Below, piece after piece: positions 17,453 through 27,033 of a stretch of 64,000 bases of DNA. The notes beneath the pieces were generated by a model, which did no database searches, was not told the origin of the DNA, and saw nothing but the letters and a program-made list of their open reading frames with translations. The DNA lies in the NCBI GenBank assembly GCA_963781065.1, contig CAWAET010000007.1, forward strand, positions 62,001 to 126,000. Reading direction: 5' to 3'. Source of the stretch: CALZJC01 sp963781065 (lineage in GTDB: Bacteria; Acidobacteriota; Thermoanaerobaculia; Multivoradales; JAHEKO01). Within the stretch, counting starts at the first letter, position 1; each line of letters opens with the position of its first letter. Made by a program: the position numbers and the translations under genes.

Positions 17453-19151
17453 TCATAGCAGCTCGCTGTTGCACTGGTCGTCACAACCGTCGCCGTTGAG
17501 CATGTTGCCGTCGTCGCACTGCTCGCCCGGGTCGATCTCGCCGTTGCCGCACAGGGTGTCGCGGCCGCCCTCGTTGGAGGGATCCTCCTGGCCGGCGGGG
17601 ATGGCGAGGTTGATCTCGACCGGTGTCGCCTGGCTGGTGGCGACGCTCTGCGGCGCGGCCACCGGCGGCGCCGGCTGCGTCTCGGGCAGGACGTCGATGG
17701 TGATGGTGCCCTGGTCGCAGAAGGTCACAGTGGCGTCACAGGCCTCGAAGGTGAACTCCTCGGTGCCGGTGAAGGTGGCGAGTGGTGTGTACTCGACCTC
17801 GGCGCTGCGCACCGGGGTCCCCGGGACCGTCGCCGGGGTGGTCACCGAGCCGCCTTGGTCGGGGGCTGAAGTGATGGCGAAGGTGAGGTCGCCGATCGGG
17901 TTGGGCTGCGGGGCGATCGGCGCCGCGGCGACCAGCGTGATCGCGACATCGGTCGCTCCCTGCACAACCTCGGCAGAGTCGTCCTTGGCCAGGACACCCG
18001 ACAGCACCGGCGGATCCGGCGGGTCGTCGGAGGGGTTGATGTCCACCACCGCTTGGTCGGTGCCGCCCTTGCCGTCGTCGACCTTGAAGACGAACTGGTC
18101 GGCGGGCGTCTTCGACGTTGGCGTCGTAGGTGTAGTCGACGCTGGTGGCCGTGGCGGGCCGGCCGTGAGCGACCCGACGCTCGGGCCGGAGACGATGGTA
18201 AAGGTCAACGCGTCGCCGTCCGGGTCGCTGCCGGTCAGGGTGATGACGATCGGGTCGGCGCCGCCGGTGATCACCGTCTGGCCGTCGGCCATCGGCGCCA
18301 GGTTGAAGGCGCTGTCGAGGACCAGCATCGGCGTTCTTGTCGAAGTCCGCGTCGAAGGCGATGACCGAGCCGGTCGACGGTCGAGTCGCGATCGAGGTGA
18401 AAGAGGCCGCTGTCGGGACGCAGGTGGCCGCGCAGAAGTTCACCTGGCCGGTGAAGCTCTTGCCGATGTCGACGTTGCCGCCGACGTAGGCGACGAGATC
18501 GGCCCCGGAGAGGCCGGCCCGCCGGCCGCAATGGCCGCGTCCTTGTCCAGCCAGACGTCGCCGGCCACTCGCAGTTGGGTGGAGGCCGAGAAGCGGATGG
18601 TGCTGCTTTTGCCGCCGCTTATCGAAGTCACGTCGTAGCCGCTGCCGGAGAGCTCCAGCGTGGCGTAGTCGCCGATGGTGATATCGCCGTATGCGCCCGC
18701 GGCCAGTACCTGGGTGCCGGCGGGCACGGTGCAGTCGCCCTGCGGCAGGCAGTTGCCGCCGCTGCCGTCGCCGGGCACTGCCGGGCGGAACGTCGGCAGC
18801 GTAGTGAAGACCGGCAGATCCAGCCCGGCGCAGGCGCCGTTGCCGTCGTTGCACTCGACGGCGCCGTTGACGGTGGCTTTGCTGTCGATGTCGACGCTGT
18901 CGGCCCGGACGTCACCGTTGATGGTGACGCCCCTGTCGATCGACAGCTCGAAGCCGGGCTCGAGCGTCGGCGCGGAGGCGGCGTCGTTGACCACGACGTC
19001 GCCGGTGACCTCGGCGTCTTTGTCCAGCTTGACGCTGTTCAGGGCGATGATCACGGCGTCGGAGACGGCGGCCTCGGCCGGTGGCGGCGCCGCCGCCAGG
19101 AGCTCCGGCCAGCGCCACCAGCGCCAGGGGGATCGCGTTTCTCTTGCTCAT
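17453..19151 (-). CDS. C2: bactofilin-like/cadherin-like Cys-rich secreted protein (frameshifted in this sequence)
   Basis: This is the paralogue of C1. It begins at ATG 19151 with the signal region 'MSKRNAIPLALVALA'. Single-base shifts near 19097, 18525, 18330 and 18110 break the frame, and reading across them gives about 565 residues. Residues about 30-260 have 'bactofilin-like' repeats ('GDVVVNDAASAPTLEPG', 'ATVNGAVECNDGNGAC'). Cadherin-like repeats follow ('LTGSDPDGDALTFTIVSGP', 'ADQFVFKVDDGKGG'), and the end is a Cys-rich repeat ('CGNGEIDPGEQCDDGN'). Intact downstream motifs favour sequencing error over pseudogenisation. It lies 52 bp after F4 with no promoter seen, so it is probably in the P4-led unit. 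Confidence 0.72.
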
Positions 19152-19203
19152 GCTGGTTCCTTTCCCTCTAGGTTTCTCGAGCTGTCGTCAGGCGAGCGCC
19201 GCT

Positions 19204-20361
19204 TCACTGGGAGTCGTCCTCGGCGGCGGCGTCCCGTTCCAGCTTCTCCAGCCGCCGGTGCAGCTGCTCGATGTAGATGTGCGCTTTCTCGAGCTCGTTG
19301 AGCATGCCGCCAGCCTTGCGGGTGAGGTTGAACGGGCCCTCCTCGGGGGTCGGGCCGACGGCCGGCAGGTGGCGGTTCGACCACATCATCGAGGCGTGCT
19401 GGTCGATCGACTCGACCTCGTAGTCGGGCTCGAAGACGGCGTCGCAGCCGATGCTGCAGCTGCCGTTGGTGGTGATCTCGCCGGTGATGGTGATGTCGCC
19501 GTTGCTCTCCAGGAGGAACTCGTTGCCGGCGCCGCCGGCGGCGTTGACGACGAACCGGCCGGCGCCGTCGTTGGTGAAGCGCCAGTCCTCTACGGAGTTG
19601 ACGAACTGCATGCCGGTCTGGTTGGCGCCGGTGTTCTCGACCAGGATCCGGGTCGGTCCGCCGTCGGTTCGCCGCACGTGCAGCTCTTCGCTGGGCGAGC
19701 CGGTGCCGATCCCGACGTCGCCATCGGAGGCGATGTCGATCGAGCTCGACGGCGGGCCGCCGGCGCGGATCCTGAACGGCAGGGTCGATCCGCCGGTGGC
19801 GTCGCGGACGAAGAAGCCGGCCTCGTTGCCGGCCACGTCCCAGGTCTGGGCCGCGAAGCCGGAGCTCGTGTCCTGCTCGAGGCGCAGGGTCGGGGTGTTG
19901 CCGGTCTTGATGTGGACGTCCACGACCGGGACCGAGGTGCCAAGACCGAGTCTGCCGCCGTCATCGACGTACAGCGAATGGCTCGGGGCGTTGCCCTCGA
20001 TGGTCATCGGCGTCCGCGAGATGCTGTTGCCCGAAGTCGCGCTGGTTCCCAGCCAGTCGACCGAGAAGCGGTTGAGCCCGCCGTTGGACGAGTCGTTGGC
20101 GCGGATCTGCCAGTCGCCTCGCGGATAGGAGGCGGCGGTGCTGGTGTCGATGAAGGAGATCCGCAGGTTGTTCTCCTTCAACCGGATGGTGTCGAAGCTG
20201 AAGGACTCGCCGTTGACACAGTCGAAGCCGACGCACAGCGAGCCGTCGATAATGACGTCGTCGAGGTGCAGGATGTCGGCCGGCACCGGCGCGGCGGCGA
20301 GGATCAAGGCGAGCCCGACGAGGCAGGCCGCGAACGGCAGGGTGTTTTGGAAGCTTTTCAT
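19204..20361 (-). CDS. F4: secreted fibre-like protein, F family copy 4
   Basis: This 385-residue protein starts at the ATG at 20361, nine bases after AGGAG; an ATG nine bases earlier abuts the RBS. It has a signal peptide, the shared cysteine-pair block ('SLCVGFDCVNGESFSFD'), an insertion relative to the other copies ('DWLGTSATSGNSISR'), and glycine-rich beta repeats ('LGLGTSVP', 'VGIGTGSPSEELHV'). The C-terminal 'HLPAVGPT' segment and 'ELEKAHIYIEQLHRRL' helix match F2. Its middle third is nearly identical to F3. It is the second gene of the P4-led unit; a trimeric fibre is inferred. Confidence 0.8.
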   Translation of the reverse strand: MKSFQNTLPFAACLVGLALILAAAPVPADILHLDDVIIDGSLCVGFDCVNGESFSFDTIRLKENNLRISFIDTSTAASYPRGDWQIRANDSSNGGLNRFSVDWLGTSATSGNSISRTPMTIEGNAPSHSLYVDDGGRLGLGTSVPVVDVHIKTGNTPTLRLEQDTSSGFAAQTWDVAGNEAGFFVRDATGGSTLPFRIRAGGPPSSSIDIASDGDVGIGTGSPSEELHVRRTDGGPTRILVENTGANQTGMQFVNSVEDWRFTNDGAGRFVVNAAGGAGNEFLLESNGDITITGEITTNGSCSIGCDAVFEPDYEVESIDQHASMMWSNRHLPAVGPTPEEGPFNLTRKAGGMLNELEKAHIYIEQLHRRLEKLERDAAAEDDSQ

Positions 20362-20393
20362 GGTGTTCATCTCCTCTCGGTTGCTCGTGTGGC

Positions 20394-20915
20394 TCACTGG
20401 CTGGCGCCGTCGGCGTCTTCGGCTGCGGCTCTCGGTCCATCAATACCGGCCGCGGCACGCCCGGCGGGACCGCCCGGGTCCACGATCGCGCCGTCGACGA
20501 TGGTGAAGGCACCGGACTGGACCAGCCCGCCCGATGTCGCTGCCGCTTCGCTGGCGCGGCCGTTGGCCGTCGGCCGATCATTGGCGGCCCTGTCGGCGGC
20601 GCGCGGCGCCCACTCGGTAGCCGTCAGCTCCCAGACATAGGTGCCATCGGGCAGCAGGTAGCCCCCCGGATCGACGGCGGCGAAGTACGGCTGGCCGCCG
20701 CCGAACTCGCGGGTGACGGTGAACCCGCCACCCTTGACGGTCAGGACCAGAGTGTCGAAGTCGCCCCGCGGCGTCCACGAGACGCCGCCCGGGGACGTCG
20801 CCATGATGGCCAGCTCGGGAGCCTTTTCCTCCTGGCCGAGCACCGGCGCCGCGACCAGGGCCGCCAGCGCGATCGTCGCCAGGATCTTCGTTCCATGATT
20901 CTCGGGTTTCGTCAT
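20394..20915 (-). CDS. P4: small secreted protein, P family copy 4
   Basis: This 173-residue protein starts at the ATG at 20915, seven bases after AGGAG; an adjacent in-frame GTG (20918) is less well spaced. The signal peptide ('LATIALAALVAAPVLGQ') is followed by the P core: 'PGGVSWTPRGDFDTLVLTV', 'REFGGGQPYFAAVD', 'LPDGTYVWELTATEW' and 'SGAFTIVDGAIVDPG'. It is the first gene of the longest group (P4-F4-C2-D2-P3-F3) and has a long leader with two inverted repeats. Function unknown; secretion and beta-sandwich folding are inferred. Confidence 0.75.
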   Translation of the reverse strand: MTKPENHGTKILATIALAALVAAPVLGQEEKAPELAIMATSPGGVSWTPRGDFDTLVLTVKGGGFTVTREFGGGQPYFAAVDPGGYLLPDGTYVWELTATEWAPRAADRAANDRPTANGRASEAAATSGGLVQSGAFTIVDGAIVDPGGPAGRAAAGIDGPRAAAEDADGASQ

Positions 20916-21039
20916 CACGATGCTCCTTTTCTGTCAGGGCCGGCCGTGGCCGGCACCATGGCCGGCACGGGGCGCGTAGCTGCTGCGGGGCGCGGTGTCA
21001 GGGGTACGGCGAACCGGGGGGCGCATCCGTTACGGCAAC

Positions 21040-21059
21040 CTACCCGTTTGAACGGGTAG
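21040..21059. repeat. Inverted repeat CTACCC-N8-GGGTAG
   Basis: Nine-base arms (CTACCCGTT / AACGGGTAG) flank a 2-nt centre, about 125 bp upstream of P4. The same hexamer ends recur at 21195-21210 with a shorter centre. It could be an operator or an RNA hairpin. Confidence 0.6.
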
Positions 21060-21194
21060 ACCCTATCCCGTACACCGACTCGACCGACCACGCTCCCCGC
21101 TCCTCCCTGGGGATTCCCGTCCCCGTTTGGTGCGCTCTCCCTCTCGCGACTTCTCTGCTCTTCCGGTTCGTTCGCTGCTAGCAGCTAGCTCGTA

Positions 21195-21210
21195 CTACCC
21201 AAAAGGGTAG
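21195..21210. repeat. Inverted repeat CTACCC-AAAA-GGGTAG
   Basis: Perfect six-base arms surround AAAA. It lies about 19 bp downstream of the predicted -10 box on the minus strand, so it overlaps the start of the transcript. That position fits a repressor site or a 5'-terminal hairpin. Confidence 0.6.
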
Positions 21211-21228
21211 GGCTAAGAGGATTGCGGG

Positions 21229-21258
21229 AGTGTAGGCAGGCGCCGGGGGCTTCGTCAA
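21229..21258 (-). promoter_or_regulatory. Predicted sigma70-type promoter of the P4-led unit
   Basis: Minus-strand TTGACG (21253-21258) and TACACT (21229-21234) are separated by 18 bp. Both hexamers are identical to those at 14048-14076 and close to those at 11421-11450, upstream of the related units. Confidence 0.65.
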
Positions 21259-21271
21259 GCCTATCGACGGC

Positions 21272-21296
21272 GGCGCATTCCGGGCAGGAATGCGCC
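21272..21296 (-). terminator. Hairpin downstream of the TPR gene
   Basis: A perfect 10-bp inverted repeat (GGCGCATTCC / GGAATGCGCC, 5-nt loop) lies 153 bp past the TPR gene stop and just before the P4-unit promoter. There is no T tract on either side, so terminator function is only a guess from its position. Confidence 0.4.
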
Positions 21297-21448
21297 GGCA
21301 AAAACCGGAGAAGACTGCTTGCTGCCGACTATTCTTGAGATCGAGAAAGAATCTAGAGAATGATCTGGCAGTCGCCGGGCGCGACGGGGCCCGGCGCGAA
21401 GCGCAGCGCGTGCTTGTGGCGGCCGTTTGTGCCCGGCAACTCGCCGGC

Positions 21449-23065
21449 TCAGGAGTCCGGGTCGGGCAGATAGCGGCAGGGGCGCTCGTTCTCGTAGCGC
21501 TCGAGGGTGCGCTGGAGCTCGCCGACCAGCTCCGGGTCGTCGCGGTCCATGGCGGCTTCGATCGCCCGGTGCTGGTACTCCGCCGCCTTGTCGCACAGCC
21601 CGGACTCGGCGTAGGCCATGGCGACGGTCTCCACCGCTCGCATGGTCGGCGCCGCGCCGACTACCCTGAGCGCCAGCTCCTGGGCTCGAACCCCGTCGCG
21701 AACCTCGAGCTCGGGTGTCGCGGCGAGGATCCGGGCCAGGGCGATCGCCAGGTTGAGGCTGCGCGGGATCAGCTCGAGCCCCTCTTCTAGCCGGTCGCGG
21801 GCCTCGGCGCTGCGGTTCAGCTCGGTGAGGATCTGGGCCTCGCGAAAGCGGGCCATCTCGCCCGGCGGCGAGAGCTCGGCCGCGGCGCGGTAGTGCAGCA
21901 GCGCGTCCTCGAGGCGGCCGAGGCGGCGCTGGACTTCGGCCAGCTCCCAGCGGTAGCCGGCGTCCTCGGGTGCGTAGCTGGCCGCCGACTCGAGATAGGT
22001 GACGGCCTCTTCGGGTTTCCCCTGCGCGGCCAGCATGGTGCCCAGGTTGAGCTGGGCGGTCGAGTTGCCGGGAGCGAGCTCGATCGCCTTGCGGAACTGC
22101 ACCATCGCGTCGTCGAACTTCTCGAGCCGGCCCAGGGTGGTGCCGAGGTTGATCAGCGCCGGGATGGAGTCGGGCGCGGCCTCGAGCGCGCGGCGGAACT
22201 CGGCGGCCGCCTCCTCGAACCGGCCCGCCTGGTAGGCGGCGCGGCCGCGCAGCAGCATCACCCGCTCGCCGAGCGCCTTCTCGCTCAGCCCGTCGATCAG
22301 CGGGTCGGCCGGGCGGATGCCCACCGTGCCCCGCTTCTCGAGCGCCTGCCGCGCCTCGGCCTCGCGCCCCAGGCCGCGGTAGGCGAGGGCCAGGGGGTAG
22401 TAGAGGCGGTCGGCGCCCGGATTCGGCTCGAGGGCCGAGGCGAGCAGCTCGCCGCCCTCGGCGATACCGTTCCTGGGTCACCAGCAGCTCGCCGAGCGTC
22501 GCGCCGGCGGCGGCGTTGGCCGGGTCGTTGGCCAGCGCCTGGCGCAGCACCCACTCGGCGGCCTCGGGGCGGTTCAGCCCGGCGTAGACCTGGCCCAGCC
22601 GGATCAGGGCAGGGCGTGACCGTGGGGAGGATCGACAGGGAGCGCTCGTAGAGCAGGGCCGCGTCGTCGAGCCGGCCCTCCTGCTGGGCTGAGGTAGGCC
22701 AGATGGTAGGGCCAGGAGAAGTTGCGCGGCGCCAGGCGGGCGGCGATGTCGAGGCACTGCTCGGCCGGGCGGTAGAGCTCGTAGGCGAGGTAGAGGCGGC
22801 CGAGCTCGCCGATCGAGCCGGCCAGCTGGTCGGGCCGCTTCTCGAATTCGGTCATCTCGCGGACGACGAACTCCCGCATCTCGGTCAGTTGCGCCGCCAC
22901 CGCCGGCTCGAGGGAGCTGGTGTCCGGGTCGGGCAGGTCGGTTACCTGGACCGCCGCCGGCTCGGCCGTCACCGGTTCCGGTTGGGCGCCCGCGGTGGGC
23001 GGGGTGGTCAGCCAGATCAGCGCCGCGAGGATGGCGAGCGGGCGCAGTCGATGGTCGATCTTCAT
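21449..23065 (-). CDS. Secreted tetratricopeptide-repeat protein (frameshifted in this sequence)
   Basis: The ATG at 23065 follows a GGAGG site and encodes a signal peptide ('LAILAALIWLTTPPTAGAQ'). Single-base shifts near 22690, 22610 and 22478 split the frame, and the reconstructed protein is about 535 residues. At least eight TPR units are visible, for example 'AAAEFRRALEAAPDSIPAL' and 'AELSPPGEMARFREA'. TPRs are helical protein-interaction scaffolds. Its start overlaps the stop of the CRTAC1 gene by 4 bp (ATGA), so the two are translationally coupled. CRTAC1-TPR pairs recur in Acidobacteriota and Planctomycetota; their joint function is not established. Confidence 0.82.
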
Positions 23066-24821
23066 GGTGTTGGTCCTCCAATCGGCGCCGGCGGGCGCAG
23101 CGCCAGATAGCGGTTCGCGGGCGGACCGTACCACCGTTGGCGAGCTCCGCCCGGCCAACGGGCCTCGACGCGAAGCGCCGACCCCTTCCGGCCGAGGCCG
23201 GCGAGCAGCCGCGGGTCGCCGGCCGAGCAGTAGCTGCCGTCGGTCTGGATGCGCCGGCCGCCGCGTCATGCCGTCGGCGCCGAGCACCGCCGCCTCGGCG
23301 CCCAGGGCCGGGCCGCCTGGCGCGCCTCGAGCCCCAGGCCCAGCCAGGCGGCGGCATTGCCGACCCGGTTGCGCAGCAGCCGCGCCGGGCCGTTGTTGTT
23401 GAGCACCAGGACGTCCAGGTCGCCGTCGTTGTCGACGTCGCCGACGGCGGCGCCGCGGCTCACCTCGCGTAGGGCGAAGGCGGCTCCGGCCTCGGCGCTG
23501 ACCTCCTCGAACCGGCCGCCGAGGTTGTGGAACAGCTGATTGCTCTGCTTGAGCGGGTAGGGGTCGCCGGCCGCGGCCTGTTCCTCGAGGATGCGCACCG
23601 CGCCGTTCAGGGCCAGCAGGTCGGGCCGGCCGTCGTTGTCGTAGTCGAGCCAGCCGGTGCCGAAGGAGGTGAAGGGCAGGCTCACCGAGGCCAGTCCGCG
23701 AGGCGGTCGACTGATCGTCGAACAGCCCGCCGCCGTCGTTGCTGTAGAGGGTGTTGGACTCGCCGGCGAGATGGGTCATGAACAGGTCGACATCGCCGTC
23801 GTTGTCGTAGTCGCCGGCCTCCACGCCCATCGCGGCCTCGGGCCGGCCCATCCGGTTGACCGCCGTGCCGCTGAACAGGGCCTCGTCGCTGAAGGTGCCG
23901 TCGCCGCGGGCCAGCCACATCTGGTTGACGCGCGCCGTCGTTGGCGACGTAGATGTCGACCCGGCCGTCGCCGTCGAGGTCGCCGGTGACCACCCCCAGC
24001 CCCGGGCCCGGCCGGTAGCCGCGCAGGGCACGCTAGGGTGACGTCCTCGAAGCTGCCGTCGCCGCGGTTGCGGAACAGCCGGTCGGGCTGCGGCGGGAAG
24101 CGCGATGGGCCGCAGTAGTCGCGGCGGCTGCTGCGGGCGAAGCAGCGCGGATTGCCTGACCAGGTCGAACTCGACGTAGTTGGTCGACGTAGAGGTCGAG
24201 CCAGCCGTCGCCGTCGAGATCGGCGAAGGCGGCGCTGGCGCCCCACAGCGGATCGCCCACGCCGGCTTCGGCGGTGACGTCGCGAAAGGTGCCGTCGCCC
24301 TGATTGCGCCACAGCTGGTTGGGGCCGACGTTGGTGACGTAGAGGTCGGTCCAGCCGTCGTCGTCGTAGTCGCCGGTCGGCCACTCCCATGCCGTAGCCG
24401 GTGGCGGCGGCGAGACCGCTGGTGGCGGTGACGTCGACGAAGCGGGCTCGAGCCGCCGTCGGCGGCGGCCGCCAGGTCGTTGCGGAAGAGCCGGTCGGAG
24501 GGCGGCAGCGGGCCGACCGGCGGCACCAGCGCGTCGTCCAGCGTCTTGCCCGGGCCGATCATCGCTCCCTGCACCAGGTAGGCGTCGAGATCGCCGTCGC
24601 CGTCGTAGTCGAACAGGGCGCCGCCCTGACCGGTCATCTCGGGGAAGTAGATGCTCGCCGGACATGCCGTTGAAGTGGACGAAGTCGAGGCCGCTCGTGG
24701 CGGCGACGTCGACGAAGATCGGTCCCGGGCCGGCCTCGGGCGACTGGGTGGCCGCGGCAGCGGGATTGGCGGCCAGCAACGCGGCCAGGGCCGCCATGAA
24801 GTGCTTCCGCATCGACGCCAT
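23062..24821 (-). CDS. CRTAC1-family FG-GAP/ASPIC-UnbV protein (frameshifted in this sequence)
   Basis: This secreted beta-propeller protein has a signal peptide ('FMAALAALLAANPAAAA') and an N-terminal 'FVDVAATSGLDFVHFNG' typical of CRTAC1. At least five FG-GAP/VCBS repeats carry calcium-type DxDxDG loops ('DYDGDGDLDAYL', 'DYDDDGWTDLYVTN', 'DLDGDGWLDLYV', 'DYDNDGDVDLF', 'DVDNDGDLDVLVLNN'). The end is an ASPIC/UnbV domain ('VEARWPGG', 'PPANRYLAL'). Around nine single-base shifts occur, near 23260, 23690, 23940, 24032, 24150, 24181, 24390, 24447 and 24660. Removing the extra bases restores family sequence (for example GEHYFPEMTG). Reconstructed length is about 583 residues. The gene is not decayed otherwise. 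Confidence 0.85.
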
Positions 24822-24852
24822 TCTAGCTGCGCAAGAGGAGTGCCCAGCGTTC

Positions 24853-24880
24853 TTGACAGCGGCCGGTGTTCTCGGATAGT
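24853..24880 (+). promoter_or_regulatory. Predicted groESL promoter
   Basis: TTGACA (24853-24858), 16 bp, then GATAGT (24875-24880), ending directly against the CIRCE element. This is the usual layout for HrcA-repressed heat-shock promoters. Confidence 0.75.
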
Positions 24881-24881
24881 G

Positions 24882-24908
24882 TTAGCACTCTCATCGGGTG
24901 AGTGCTAA
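24882..24908 (+). promoter_or_regulatory. CIRCE element (HrcA operator)
   Basis: TTAGCACTC, a 9-bp spacer, then GAGTGCTAA: a perfect match to the CIRCE consensus. HrcA binds it to repress groESL until heat stress. hrcA itself is not in the window. Confidence 0.98.
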
Positions 24909-24986
24909 CAGGTGCTCCCCGGTCGATCTGTAAGCTATTCAGTCGCAACAACTTACCACCCAAAGCTGCAAGAGGAGGTACGGAAC

Positions 24987-25286
24987 GTGAGTGTAAATGT
25001 GCGCCCACTGCATGACCGCGTGCTGATCAAGCGCGTCGAAGAAGAAGAGCAGGTGCGTGGCGGGATCATCATCCCGGACACCGCCAAGGAGAAGCCCCAG
25101 GAGGCCGAGGTCGTGGCCGTCGGCCCCGGCAAGCTGCAGGAAGACGGCAAGCGCCAGCCGATGGACGTCAAGGCCGGCGACCGCGTGCTGGTCGGCAAGT
25201 ACTCCGGCAGCGAGATCAAGATCGACAACGACGAGTACGTGATTCTGCGCGAGGACGAGATCCTGGCCGTCGTCAACGGCCAGTAA
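24987..25286 (+). CDS. groES: Co-chaperonin GroES
   Basis: This 99-residue, full-length GroES caps the GroEL ring in the cytosol. Family hallmarks are 'VRPLHDRVLIKRVEEEE', the mobile loop 'EQVRGGIIIPDTAKEKP', 'VVAVGPGK' and 'DEYVILREDEILAV'. The start is GTG 24987, eight bases after AGGAGG; the frame is open upstream but lacks homology there. It is controlled by the CIRCE element 78 bp upstream and followed 27 bp later by groEL. Unlike groEL it has no frame break. Confidence 0.97.
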   Translation: MSVNVRPLHDRVLIKRVEEEEQVRGGIIIPDTAKEKPQEAEVVAVGPGKLQEDGKRQPMDVKAGDRVLVGKYSGSEIKIDNDEYVILREDEILAVVNGQ

Positions 25287-25313
25287 GCGCGGCAAACAGG
25301 AGGAATTCAAGAT

Positions 25314-26971
<1,658 letters not shown>

Positions 26972-27002
26972 TCGACCCGGTCGTCCGAACCACTTTCTTC
27001 GA

Positions 27003-27033
27003 GGCCCGGCGCGAGAGCGCCGGGCCTTTTTTT
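27003..27033 (+). terminator. Rho-independent terminator of groESL
   Basis: A 10-bp perfect stem (GGCCCGGCGC / GCGCCGGGCC, loop GAGA) is followed by seven T. The T run abuts the stop codon of the convergent GT2-methyltransferase gene. Confidence 0.95.

Larger units (their letters stand above)
20916..21228 (-). promoter_or_regulatory. Long leader of the P4-led unit
   Basis: About 300 nt lie between the predicted start near 21222 and P4, with no coding sequence recognised. The leader contains two inverted repeats with CTACCC/GGGTAG ends and several G-rich runs. It does not match a riboswitch class that I recognise. Structured 5' regulation is possible but unproven. Confidence 0.4.

Noticed and set aside
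6114..20361. F proteins as prophage tail fibres
   Set aside because: They have signal peptides and sit among secreted adhesin-type paralogues; no capsid, tail, integrase or lysis genes occur in the window.
20916..21228. Known riboswitch (for example c-di-GMP class I) in the P4 leader
   Set aside because: The conserved core bases of classes I know were not found; only simple inverted repeats are visible.
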